NCBI GenBank assembly: GCA_947493195.1
Contig: CANLQG010000009.1
Span: 1 to 64,000, forward strand
Direction: 5' to 3'
Length of the DNA stretch: 64,000 nt
DNA from: an uncultured Sphingomonadaceae bacterium
GTDB lineage: Bacteria; Pseudomonadota; Alphaproteobacteria; Sphingomonadales; Sphingomonadaceae
Of the stretch, positions 17,429 through 26,026 are shown piece after piece. Every line of letters starts with the position of its first letter. The stretch's first letter is position 1. The position numbers and the translations under genes were made by a program. The notes beneath the pieces were generated by a model. That model ran no database searches and was not told the DNA's origin. It worked only from the letters and a program-made list of their open reading frames with translations.

Positions 17429-18238
17429 ATGCGCATCAACTTCACCAAGATGCATGGTCTGGGCAACGATTTCATCGTGCTTGATGCGCGAGAGGAAGAC
17501 TTGCCCGATCTCGATGCGGAAACGATCCGCGCCCTGTCCGACAGGACGCGCGGTATCGGATGCGACCAGTTCATCGTGCTCGAACCCGATCCCGATGCCA
17601 GCGTGCGAATGCGCATCTACAATGCGGATGGCGGTGAAGTCGAAGCCTGTGGCAATGCCGCGCGGGCCATCGGTCTGATGCTGGGCGAACCCGCCACGAT
17701 TGCGACCGCAGGCGGCCTCATCAGCACCACCCCTGCAGAAAGCGGCATTTCGGTGGATATGGGAGAGCCGCGCTTTGGCTGGGAGGTAATCCCCCTCGCC
17801 TACGCCGTCGACACCGATGCCATGCCAGTGGGTTGGGACATGCTGGAGCAGCCATCGGCGGTGAATGTAGGCAATCCTCATGCGATTTTCTTCGTGCCGG
17901 ATTGCGATGCCGTGCCGCTGGAGGAGCTCGGGCCGCAGATCGAGCATGATCCGCTGTTTCCGCAGCGCGTGAACGTGAACGTCGCCACAATGGTGGACCG
18001 CAAGACCCTGCGCTTGCGGGTGTGGGAACGCGGTGCCGGCCTTACCCGTGCGTGCGGCACCGGCGCCTGCGCCACGGCGGTTGCGGCCATGCGGCGCGGC
18101 CTTGTCGATCGGGAAGTTTCCGTCGAATTGCCGGGCGGCCCGCTCTCTGTCGCGTGGTGTCAGGACAACCGTATCATCATGACAGGCCCCGCGACGCAGG
18201 CTTTTCGCGGCAGTTTCGAGCTGGATGATTTTACTTGA
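17429..18238 (+). CDS. dapF: Diaminopimelate epimerase
   Basis: A 269-residue cofactor-independent epimerase converting LL- to meso-diaminopimelate for lysine and peptidoglycan synthesis. Both catalytic cysteines are present: Cys74 in EACGNAARA and Cys209 in RACGTGACAT. The N-terminus MRINFTKMHGLGNDFIVLD is standard. ATG at 17429 has AGGTGG about 6 nt upstream. Its stop overlaps the mtaB start, heading the dapF-mtaB-ftsY-ispZ chain. Confidence 0.97.
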   Translation: MRINFTKMHGLGNDFIVLDAREEDLPDLDAETIRALSDRTRGIGCDQFIVLEPDPDASVRMRIYNADGGEVEACGNAARAIGLMLGEPATIATAGGLISTTPAESGISVDMGEPRFGWEVIPLAYAVDTDAMPVGWDMLEQPSAVNVGNPHAIFFVPDCDAVPLEELGPQIEHDPLFPQRVNVNVATMVDRKTLRLRVWERGAGLTRACGTGACATAVAAMRRGLVDREVSVELPGGPLSVAWCQDNRIIMTGPATQAFRGSFELDDFT

Positions 18239-19425
18239 GCGACGCCGAAACCATTGCGCCGGAGGTGATCTCGCTAGGCTGTCGCCTGAATATCGCGGAG
18301 AGCGAGCAGATCCGCACGCTGATTGCAGATGAAGGCGACGTGGTGGTCGTCAACAGCTGCGCAGTCACCATGGAAGCTGTGCGGCAGACGCGGCAGGCGA
18401 TCCGGCGCGCTCGCCGGGCGCGTCCCGATGCGCGGCTGCTGGTAACGGGCTGCGCTGCAGACATCGAGCGCGACCAGCTATCCGCCATGCCCGAAGTCGA
18501 CGGCCTTATATCCAACACCCGCAAGCTGGATCCGCGCGCCTGGAACGTCCCTGCCGGGCCTGCCCCCGCCCCCACCCGGCGCACCCGCGCCTTTATCGCC
18601 GTTCAGAATGGCTGCGACCATGGCTGTACGTTTTGCGTAATTCCACAAGGTCGCGGGCGGAGCCGTTCGCTCGGTGTAACGGAGGTTCTGCGGGAGGTTG
18701 AGCGTCACCTCGAACAGGGCGCGCCCGAAGTGGTACTCACCGGGGTCGATGTAACGAGTTGGGGACACGACCTTCCCGGCACACCGCCGCTGGGTGAACT
18801 CGTAAAGGCCTTGCTCGACGAATTTCCCCAACTCCAGCGGCTGCGCATGTCATCGCTCGACGGCGTGGAGATCGACCCGCTGCTGTTCGATCTTTTCGCG
18901 GGCGAACCGAGACTTATGCCGCACCTTCACCTGTCCCTGCAGCACGGCTCGGACCTGATCCTGAAGCGCATGAAGCGTCGTCACCTGCGCCGCGATGCCA
19001 TCGACCTTGTAAGCCGCCTCAAGCAGGTTCGGCCCGAGACCGTCATAGGCGCGGACCTCATCGCCGGCTTCCCCACGGAGACGGAGACGCACCACGCGGA
19101 CAACTGCTCCATCATCGAGGAGCTGTCGATCGTTCATGGCCACATCTTCCCCTACTCGCCTCGTCCGGGCACGCCCGCGGCCCGCATGCCGCAGCTCGAC
19201 CGCGCCGCGATCAAGGTGCGCGCCAGCGAACTGCGCGCTGTGGTGGCGAAGGTACGCGGCGATTGGCTGCAGAGCCTTGTGGGAGAAATCCAGCGCGTGC
19301 TTATCGAACGCGACGGCACCGGCTATGCCGAGAACTTCGCACGGGTGGAGGCACCGGCGGGCAGCGTGCCCGGCACCATCCAGTCCATCACGCCCCACGT
19401 TCTTGAAGAAGGCCTGCTGAAGTGA
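18235..19425 (+). CDS. mtaB: tRNA t6A37 methylthiotransferase MtaB
   Basis: A 396-residue radical SAM methylthiotransferase adding a methylthio group to t6A37 of ANN-decoding tRNAs. The UPF0004 domain supplies three cluster cysteines (SLGCRLN, VNSCAVT, VTGCAAD). The radical SAM CxxxCxxC lies in NGCDHGCTFCVIPQGRGRSR, and a C-terminal TRAM-like part follows. QTRQAIRRARR and SSLDGVEIDPLL fit MtaB better than MiaB or RimO. The TTG start overlaps the dapF stop (TTGA), a coupling that defines this unusual start codon. Confidence 0.93.
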   Translation: MSDAETIAPEVISLGCRLNIAESEQIRTLIADEGDVVVVNSCAVTMEAVRQTRQAIRRARRARPDARLLVTGCAADIERDQLSAMPEVDGLISNTRKLDPRAWNVPAGPAPAPTRRTRAFIAVQNGCDHGCTFCVIPQGRGRSRSLGVTEVLREVERHLEQGAPEVVLTGVDVTSWGHDLPGTPPLGELVKALLDEFPQLQRLRMSSLDGVEIDPLLFDLFAGEPRLMPHLHLSLQHGSDLILKRMKRRHLRRDAIDLVSRLKQVRPETVIGADLIAGFPTETETHHADNCSIIEELSIVHGHIFPYSPRPGTPAARMPQLDRAAIKVRASELRAVVAKVRGDWLQSLVGEIQRVLIERDGTGYAENFARVEAPAGSVPGTIQSITPHVLEEGLLK

Positions 19426-20345
19426 GCGAAACAAGCTGGTCCCAGAAATTGTTCGGAGGCTTTCGCAAGACCTCCGACCGCCTGTCGGAAAATCTCACCG
19501 GCGTGGTGGGTACGGCCAAGCTGGACGATGCCACGCTGGACGACGTGGAAGATGCCCTGATCCTTTCCGATCTAGGCCCCAGCGCCGCCGCCCGAATTCG
19601 CGCAAAGCTGGCCGAGAAGCGTTTCGGCCTGACGATTACCGAACGCGAACTGAAAGAAGCGGTGGCAGAAGAGATCGCCGCAATCCTGCGGCCCGTGGCC
19701 GTGCCGCTGGAGGTGACGGCTTTCCCCCGCCCGCAAGTCATCTTGGTGATCGGGGTCAACGGTAGCGGCAAGACCACCACCATCGCCAAGCTGGGCCACT
19801 GGTTCCAGGAAGAGGATTACGAGGTGATGCTGGCGGCGGGCGACACCTTCCGCGCAGCTGCTATCGGTCAGTTGAAGATCTGGGCGGAGCGCATCGGTGC
19901 GCCCATTATCACAGGTCCGGAAGGTGGCGATCCGGCCAGCATTGTGTTCGACGCAGTGAAGAAGGCGACGGAAATCGGCACCGATGCGCTGATCGTCGAC
20001 ACCGCTGGACGCCTGCAGAACAAGCGCGAATTGATGGACGAGCTGGCTAAGATCCGCAAAGTGTTGGGACGCCTGAATCCGGAGGCGCCGCATGACGTGG
20101 TGCTGGTGCTGGATGCTACCAATGGCCAGAATGCCCTTTCCCAGATCGAGATATTCAAGGAAGTGGCGGGCGTTACCGGCCTTATCATGACCAAGCTGGA
20201 TGGCACGGCGCGCGGCGGCGTGCTGGTGGCGGCGGCAGAGCAATACGGTCTGCCAATCCACGCCATCGGCGTGGGCGAGACACTGGACGACCTGCGTCCG
20301 TTCGACCCCGACTTGGTGGCGCGTGTGATCGCAGGAGTAGCCTGA
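19422..20345 (+). CDS. ftsY: Signal recognition particle receptor FtsY
   Basis: A 307-residue SRP GTPase acting as membrane receptor for ribosome-SRP complexes. It has a short N-domain (about 1-100), then G motifs GVNGSGKTTTIAKLG, DTFRAAAIGQLKIWA, DTAGRLQNKRELM and TKLDGTARGG. The acidic A-domain of E. coli FtsY is missing, as is usual in alphaproteobacteria. The GTG start overlaps the mtaB stop (GTGA), and the TGA stop overlaps the ispZ ATG by one base. The SRP RNA gene lies elsewhere in this window. Confidence 0.97.
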   Translation: MSETSWSQKLFGGFRKTSDRLSENLTGVVGTAKLDDATLDDVEDALILSDLGPSAAARIRAKLAEKRFGLTITERELKEAVAEEIAAILRPVAVPLEVTAFPRPQVILVIGVNGSGKTTTIAKLGHWFQEEDYEVMLAAGDTFRAAAIGQLKIWAERIGAPIITGPEGGDPASIVFDAVKKATEIGTDALIVDTAGRLQNKRELMDELAKIRKVLGRLNPEAPHDVVLVLDATNGQNALSQIEIFKEVAGVTGLIMTKLDGTARGGVLVAAAEQYGLPIHAIGVGETLDDLRPFDPDLVARVIAGVA

Positions 20346-21013
20346 TGACGACCGAAGCGCCGAAGCAGGCGACAGCCACCGACAAACCCAAGTCAGGCTG
20401 GCTGAACGTCGCGGTCGATTACGGGCCTCTGCTCGTGTTCTTCCTCGCCTACAAATACTACTCGCCCGAAAATGCTGGGGAAGACACCGCGGGCGAGATT
20501 TTTGCTGTCATACGCGGCACGGGCGCATTCATCGTCGCGGCCATCGTTGCACTGGTGGTCAGCAAGTGGAGGCTGGGTAAGGTCAGTCCAATGCTGTGGT
20601 TATCGACGGCCATGATCGTCGGCTTTGGCGCACTGACCATCTATTTCCAGGATGAACGGTTCATCCAGTGGAAGCCGACAATCATCTATGTGCTGTTCTC
20701 GGCCGTACTGCTGGCGGGATATGCCAAGGGCAAATCGCTGTTGAAGGTCCTGCTGGAGGCAGCATTCGAAGGCCTCACCGACGAAGGCTGGCTGAAGCTG
20801 TCGCGCAACTGGGGCTTGTTCTTCATCGTGCTGGCCGCGCTGAACACGGTGCTGATATTCATGGTCAGTTTCGAAATGTGGCTGGGCATGAAGCTGTGGC
20901 TGTTCCTGCCGCTGACGTTCATTTTTACCTTTACCCAGGTGCCCATGTTGATGCGCCACGGGCTGAGCGTCGAGGACAACGATCCCAGCGACGACACGCC
21001 GCCGCCGGGTTGA
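20345..21013 (+). CDS. ispZ: Septation protein IspZ/YciB family
   Basis: A 222-residue inner-membrane protein with about five hydrophobic segments. WLNVAVDYGPLLVFFLAYKY at the start, KWKPTII-type QWKPTIIYVLFSAVLLAGY in the middle and WLKLSRNWGLFFIVLAALN are IspZ/YciB hallmarks. The family influences cell-envelope synthesis and division; mechanism unclear. The charged N-terminal 18 residues and acidic C-terminal tail (DDTPPPG) extend the usual ~180-200. It is the last gene of the dapF chain, convergent with the amino-acid transporter. Confidence 0.9.
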   Translation: MTTEAPKQATATDKPKSGWLNVAVDYGPLLVFFLAYKYYSPENAGEDTAGEIFAVIRGTGAFIVAAIVALVVSKWRLGKVSPMLWLSTAMIVGFGALTIYFQDERFIQWKPTIIYVLFSAVLLAGYAKGKSLLKVLLEAAFEGLTDEGWLKLSRNWGLFFIVLAALNTVLIFMVSFEMWLGMKLWLFLPLTFIFTFTQVPMLMRHGLSVEDNDPSDDTPPPG

Positions 21014-21019
21014 TCGCTA

Positions 21020-22312
21020 TCAGGTCGGCAAGCTGTCGCGCGTCAGCGCTTTTCGTTTGCACGCCCAACGAACCATCATCGCAATTCCGAGCAGGACCAG
21101 AACCCAGAGCGAGGTTTCCAGACCGGAGCCATAAGTGGCGAAAGCGGCGAATGCCAAGCCCAGGAACAGAACGGGCCAGCGGCTGACCTTCCGGTTCTCA
21201 CGGATCGCAGCAACCACGCCTAAAAGGTAGAATACCAGGACACCGCCGGTCGTAAGCAGGGCCATGAAGGTGAACATGCCCGACAGGCCGCGCGAAGTGT
21301 TTGCCAGGATCAAGATAGTTGCTCCGATGGCCTGGGCCACCACTCCCCAGTGCGGCACGCCATTGGAATTCGTTAAGGCGAAAATCTGTGGCACTTCACG
21401 GCGAAGCGCCATCGAATAGGTGCAGTCAGCGCCGATCAACAGCAGGCCGTTCGCACAGCCAGTCACGCTCACCATGATGCACAGGGCGACGAGCGTTCCA
21501 GCTATCGGCCCCAGAAGGTAGGTGAGCGCGTCCGATACCGGAGAGCTGGAACTGGCAATATCCTGCCACGGTATCACGAGCACCAGACCCGTGCTCACAA
21601 GGAGATAGAGCGAGACGACGAGCAAGGTTCCACCGATCAGGGCGACCGGGATATTGCGGGCCGGGTTGTTGATCTTGTTGACCGGGATACTCGCCGCTTC
21701 GAAACCCAGGAGAGCAAACAGGGTGAGCGCGACAGCGCCGGACAGATTATCGAAACTGATGGGTGCCGGTGCCATTTCCTGCAGGGGCTCCGGCCCGGCC
21801 ATCACCCACAGGGAGGCGCCGATCACCAGGAGCAGTGGGATGATCTTGATGATCACCGAAAGCACCTGCAATCGTCCAGCCGACCGCGTGCCTGAAACAT
21901 TGATCGCCGTCAGCAGCCACACCAGCGCCACAGCGACGATAATACCGGGCATATCGCCGGCGCCCGGAAAAAGAAGAGCCGCGATGATCGATCCGCCTGC
22001 AACGTTAAGCGCAGCGATAGACGTGAACCCGGACGCCCAGTAGGCGAAGATCGCCAGAAAACCGGGCACTTCCCCGATAACCCTTTCGACGTTGTGCTGG
22101 ATGCCTTCGCCTGTCCCATCCATGAGGTAGCGGAACGTCATCGCCAGGCACAGCGCCCCGGCCCCGCTGATGAACCATCCCAAAGCGGTGTTCCACCCCA
22201 GTGGTGCCAGCGATGATGGCAGGAAATAGATGCCGCTGCCTATCATCGTGCCGATGACGAGCGACAAACTCATCATCAGGCCGAGCGGTCTCCTGGACGT
22301 CGGTATGTTCAT
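21020..22312 (-). CDS. APC-family amino acid permease
   Basis: A 430-residue integral membrane protein with about twelve hydrophobic segments. The first, MSLSLVIGTMIGSGIYFLPS, has the APC GxG-type substrate-binding unwound helix (GTMIGSGI); LFALLGFEAASIPVNKINNP is the conserved helix 6-loop region (FEAA). Relatives include AdiC, YjeH and other amino acid/polyamine antiporters; no substrate can be assigned. It stands alone, convergent with ispZ and 73 bp downstream of the end of kup on the same strand. Confidence 0.9.
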   Translation of the reverse strand: MNIPTSRRPLGLMMSLSLVIGTMIGSGIYFLPSSLAPLGWNTALGWFISGAGALCLAMTFRYLMDGTGEGIQHNVERVIGEVPGFLAIFAYWASGFTSIAALNVAGGSIIAALLFPGAGDMPGIIVAVALVWLLTAINVSGTRSAGRLQVLSVIIKIIPLLLVIGASLWVMAGPEPLQEMAPAPISFDNLSGAVALTLFALLGFEAASIPVNKINNPARNIPVALIGGTLLVVSLYLLVSTGLVLVIPWQDIASSSSPVSDALTYLLGPIAGTLVALCIMVSVTGCANGLLLIGADCTYSMALRREVPQIFALTNSNGVPHWGVVAQAIGATILILANTSRGLSGMFTFMALLTTGGVLVFYLLGVVAAIRENRKVSRWPVLFLGLAFAAFATYGSGLETSLWVLVLLGIAMMVRWACKRKALTRDSLPT

Positions 22313-22385
22313 GGCTGCCCCCCGGCATCCGGGGCGAGGAAAGCCAGCGCCGGATAGGGTAAGCTATGTCAGCGCAGGGGAACCG

Positions 22386-24278
22386 TCAAATCTCGACTTG
22401 GCTGCCCAGTTCCACCACGCGGTTCGTGGGCAGGCGGAAGAACTCCATTGGTGTTGCAGCGTTGCGCATCATCCAGGCGAACAGTTTCTCGCGCCACACC
22501 ATCATGCCGGGATTTTCCGCTGACAACAGCGTCTGGCGGCTGAGGAAGAAACTGGTCTGCATCATGTCGAACGGCCCCCCGCACATCTCACGCCGCTTGA
22601 GGGCTGCCGGCACGTCCGTTTCCTGCATGAATCCGTAGCTCAGGATAACCCGGAAGAAACCATCGCCCAGTTCCTCGATACTGCACCGGTCCTCTTCGCC
22701 GACATTGGGCACATCGGCGATCTGCACGGTCAGCACGATCACACGCTCGTGCAGGACCTTGTTGTGCTTGATGTTGTGCAGCAGCGCCGATGGCGTGCCC
22801 TTGCTGCCCGAGTTCATGAAGATCGCGGTCCCCGGCACGCGTGCGGTGCTGCCTCTGGCGGACTTGGCAAAGATATCCAGCGGTAGGCCCGCTTCGGTCA
22901 TGCGCTGGCGCATCAACTGGCGCCCCTTCGCCCAGGTCGTGAGCAAGGTGAAGGCAATCCCGCCGACCAGCAGAGGGAACCAGCCCCCATCGGGCACCTT
23001 CGTCAGGTTGGCGGCGAAGTATGCGCCATCCACGATCAGGAACAGCAGGACCACGGGGATGGCGAGCCACATCTTCCATTTCCATGCGCCGACGAACAGA
23101 ACAGCCATCAGCAGCGTATCGATCGTTACCGCACCGGTTACGGCGATACCGTATGCGCTGGCGAGATTGGAAGAGTTCTGGAACGTGAGAACCAGCAGGA
23201 TAACCGCGCACATCAGCGCCCAATTCACCACGGGAATATAGATCTGGCCGGAATGTTCGTCGCTTGTGTGCCGGATGGACAGGCGCGGAACGAAGCCGAG
23301 CTGAATCGCCTGGTGCGTGATCGAGAACGCGCCTGAAATGACAGCCTGACTGGCGATGAAGGTGGCGCACGTGGCAAGGATCACCAGCGGCAGGCGATAA
23401 GCCTCGGGTGCAAGGAAGAAGAAGGGATTGAGGATCGCTTCTTCCGCAGCGGCATCGGGCAACCCGATGATCATGGCGCCCTGCCCGAAATAGTTGATCA
23501 GCAGGCACGGCATGACAAACCCGAACCACGACAACTTCATCGGCCCGCGGCCGAAATGGCCCATGTCGGAATAAAGCGCCTCGGCCCCCGTCACCGCCAG
23601 CACGACCGAGCCGAGCGCAAGGAAGGCGAACCACTTGTCGACGATAAAGAACTGGATGGCATACCAGGGGTTGAGAGCCCAGAGGATCTCCGGCGTGCTG
23701 AAAATCTGCGTGATGCCCAATCCAGCAAGGGTAACGAAGTATACGACCATCACCGGCGCGAACATTGCGCCGACCTTTGCCGTGCCACGCTTCTGCAGCA
23801 CGAAGAGCCCGATCAGCAGAACCAGGGCAATGGGGATGACGAACCTGTCCAGTTCGGGGTTCACCACTGTCAGCCCCTCGACTGACGAAAGCACCGAGAT
23901 GGCAGGCGTGATCATCGAGTCGCCATAGAACAGGGCAGTTGCGGCCACCCCGAGCAACACCACCACCCAGCTGTAACTGGTCTTTCCCGTTGCGCGGGAA
24001 AGCAAGGCGACGAGCGCAAGGCTGCCGCCCTGTCCGTTGTTGTCTGCCCGCATGAGAATGGTCACGTACTGGATCGAGACGACAAGTGTCATCGACCAGA
24101 AGATCAGGCTTACCACCCCCAGAACGTGAAGATCGTCGATCGGAAGGCTGTGCGCACCGCGAAAGGTTTCGCGGAAAGCGTAAAGCGGAGACGTGCCGAT
24201 ATCGCCGAATACGATGCCAATGGCACCGGCGGCGAGTTTCAGCTTTGCAGAACCCCGGTCTTGTCCGGCAGCGCTCAT
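22386..24278 (-). CDS. kup: Low-affinity potassium transporter Kup
   Basis: A 630-residue K+/H+ symporter of the KUP/HAK/KT family. About twelve membrane segments fill residues 15-455, starting [20 protein letters not shown], the family signature; a soluble C-terminal domain follows. [18 protein letters not shown] and [17 protein letters not shown] are diagnostic. ATG at 24278 is chosen because the first 12 residues of the longer frame are not family-like; the ribosome site is weak. In this window Kup is the only intact K+ uptake protein, the TrkA/RCK gene near 10.4 kb being broken. Confidence 0.95.
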   Translation of the reverse strand: MSAAGQDRGSAKLKLAAGAIGIVFGDIGTSPLYAFRETFRGAHSLPIDDLHVLGVVSLIFWSMTLVVSIQYVTILMRADNNGQGGSLALVALLSRATGKTSYSWVVVLLGVAATALFYGDSMITPAISVLSSVEGLTVVNPELDRFVIPIALVLLIGLFVLQKRGTAKVGAMFAPVMVVYFVTLAGLGITQIFSTPEILWALNPWYAIQFFIVDKWFAFLALGSVVLAVTGAEALYSDMGHFGRGPMKLSWFGFVMPCLLINYFGQGAMIIGLPDAAAEEAILNPFFFLAPEAYRLPLVILATCATFIASQAVISGAFSITHQAIQLGFVPRLSIRHTSDEHSGQIYIPVVNWALMCAVILLVLTFQNSSNLASAYGIAVTGAVTIDTLLMAVLFVGAWKWKMWLAIPVVLLFLIVDGAYFAANLTKVPDGGWFPLLVGGIAFTLLTTWAKGRQLMRQRMTEAGLPLDIFAKSARGSTARVPGTAIFMNSGSKGTPSALLHNIKHNKVLHERVIVLTVQIADVPNVGEEDRCSIEELGDGFFRVILSYGFMQETDVPAALKRREMCGGPFDMMQTSFFLSRQTLLSAENPGMMVWREKLFAWMMRNAATPMEFFRLPTNRVVELGSQVEI

Positions 24279-24378
24279 ATGGATTTCAGCCCATTCAGCC
24301 CATCTGGCCCCCATCGGGCCTTAGAGGCGGGCGCGTTAGCAGCAGTCGAGAGTAACCGCAACATGACGCGGTGCAACA

Positions 24379-25056
24379 TTACTCCCCGTTCTCTGCGGCT
24401 TGCGGAGCGGGTAAGGGTTGCTGGCCCGCCTGCATTGCGCCCAGCATGGTCTCGAGGCGTATCAGACGGTCCTGCATCCCCGCACGGCCTTCAGCTCCCT
24501 CCGGAGCCTGTTGCAATGTTTCACCCCACACCTGGCGCGCCTCCATCAGCCGCCCTTGCTGAATGAGCGCGACACCAATGAAATATCCCGGCGCAAGGCT
24601 CTCCGGTTTCGCATCTGCGGCCTGCTGGAACGCATAAAGCGAGGCTTGCGAGAGGTTCCCCTCGGCATGCTCCGCAAGGGCTATCCCTTGGGCCAGCCAG
24701 GCTTCGAAATCCCGCGGATTTTCCCGCGTAACTCCTTCCAGCATCTGCGCTGCATCGGCGTAACGCCCCCGCCGCGCCATGGCGTCGGACAGGATGAGCA
24801 TATCGCTACCGGACCTTTCGCCCTGGGGGACGAACTCAAGTCTCGCGTCGACCACGTTGAACATCTGTTCGCCCTCGCTGGCGACAGCGGCCTTGGGCGC
24901 GGCTGGCATATCCGGGCTGGCCTGCATGGCATAGCCCGCAAGCCCAAAGCCGAGCGCAGCTGCCATGCTGGTCCACAGGCTCCTGGAAAGCCCGAAACCG
25001 AAAGCGGCAATGGCAAAGCTGACGATGGCAAGAGCGATAACGAGGATCCAGGTCAT
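24379..25056 (-). CDS. TPR cytochrome c biogenesis protein (CcmI/CycH-like)
   Basis: A 225-residue protein with two N-terminal membrane helices (about 1-45) and a tetratricopeptide region (about 75-190: LSDAMARRGRYADAAQMLEG, GYFIGVALIQQGRLMEARQV). Family members present apocytochrome c to the heme-ligation complex in the periplasm. It is shorter than E. coli CcmH's TPR half or rhizobial CycH and has no long C-terminal extension. Its ATG overlaps the ccmH stop by 4 nt, making it the last gene of the ccm operon. Confidence 0.85.
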   Translation of the reverse strand: MTWILVIALAIVSFAIAAFGFGLSRSLWTSMAAALGFGLAGYAMQASPDMPAAPKAAVASEGEQMFNVVDARLEFVPQGERSGSDMLILSDAMARRGRYADAAQMLEGVTRENPRDFEAWLAQGIALAEHAEGNLSQASLYAFQQAADAKPESLAPGYFIGVALIQQGRLMEARQVWGETLQQAPEGAEGRAGMQDRLIRLETMLGAMQAGQQPLPAPQAAENGE

Positions 25057-25493
25057 GCGCCTTCCCCCTCGCCCGCTTCCGGCTCGTCCCGCCGTCCCAC
25101 GCGGCGCATGAGGACCGCTGCGGCCAGCAATATCAGCACGACTGGAATGGCGAACAGGGGCCAGGTGGTAGAGCTGACCTGCGGCTCGTAGCTAACATAG
25201 TCACCGTAACGGGAAATCAGCCACTCGCGCACTTCTGCGGGACTTTCCCCAGCGGCGATACGCGTGCGGACCTGGTGCCGCATGTCGCCCGCCATAGTCG
25301 CGTCGCTATCGGCAATCGACTGGCTCTGACACTTGAGGCAGCGCAGCGTGTGCATCAGTTCGCGCGCCTGATCCTCAAGTGCGGGATCTTCCAGCTGCGT
25401 ATAGGCATAGGGTGCCGGCGGCATTCGGTCCTGCGCGCTGGCCGGCTGCACCAGAAAGAATGCGGCGAGGATCGGAAGCAGGTTCCGCATCAC
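25053..25493 (-). CDS. ccmH: Cytochrome c-type biogenesis protein CcmH (CycL)
   Basis: A 146-residue membrane-anchored thiol-disulfide protein that keeps the apocytochrome CxxCH motif reduced. A signal peptide (1-20) precedes the family motif LRCLKCQ with Cys52 and Cys55; a C-terminal membrane anchor lies at about 108-128. YGDYVSYEP is also conserved. It overlaps ccmG upstream and the TPR gene downstream by 4 nt each. Confidence 0.95.
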   Translation of the reverse strand: MMRNLLPILAAFFLVQPASAQDRMPPAPYAYTQLEDPALEDQARELMHTLRCLKCQSQSIADSDATMAGDMRHQVRTRIAAGESPAEVREWLISRYGDYVSYEPQVSSTTWPLFAIPVVLILLAAAVLMRRVGRRDEPEAGEGEGA

Positions 25494-26026
25494 GAACCCG
25501 CCTTTCGCAGTTCATCCAGCAACGTCGGCACGTCGCCTTCGCGGATGTCGCCTATGTGCTGGTAGGTGATCGTGCCGCTGCCATCGATCACGAAAGTTTC
25601 CGGCACCCCGCTGGAGCCTATGGCGAGTTGTACTTCGGAAATGTCGTCGCGCCCGATGCGGGTAAAAGGGTTTCCGTAATTGGCGAGGAAACGCTCCAGA
25701 TCCTCGGGCCGGTCACGAATGGCCACGCCCACGATGTTCGCGCCGCTGCGCTCCAGCGCGTCGAGTTGCGGCGCTTCCGCCGCGCAGGGGACGCACCAGC
25801 TCGCGAAGACATTCAACAGCTTGGGACGGCCATCGGCAAGATCGGCACGCGACAGGCCCGGCCTTTCGGCAACCGCAGGCGGCAGATCGAATTCGGGCAT
25901 TGGCTGCCCGACCATCGCCGATTCGACGAATTCGTCCTTCGGCTGGCTCAACTGGTATGCGAACAACCCGAACAGCGCCGCGGCAAACCCCACGATGATC
26001 CATAGCGTAAAACGCAGCCGCTTCAT
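25490..26026 (-). CDS. ccmG: Thiol:disulfide interchange protein CcmG (DsbE)
   Basis: A 178-residue periplasmic thioredoxin-fold protein, membrane-anchored by residues 6-26. The active site is WCVPC (Cys78, Cys81) and the cis-Pro loop lies in GVPETFVIDG. It passes reducing equivalents to CcmH and apocytochrome c. It overlaps ccmF by 4 nt upstream and ccmH by 4 nt downstream. Confidence 0.95.
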   Translation of the reverse strand: MKRLRFTLWIIVGFAAALFGLFAYQLSQPKDEFVESAMVGQPMPEFDLPPAVAERPGLSRADLADGRPKLLNVFASWCVPCAAEAPQLDALERSGANIVGVAIRDRPEDLERFLANYGNPFTRIGRDDISEVQLAIGSSGVPETFVIDGSGTITYQHIGDIREGDVPTLLDELRKAGS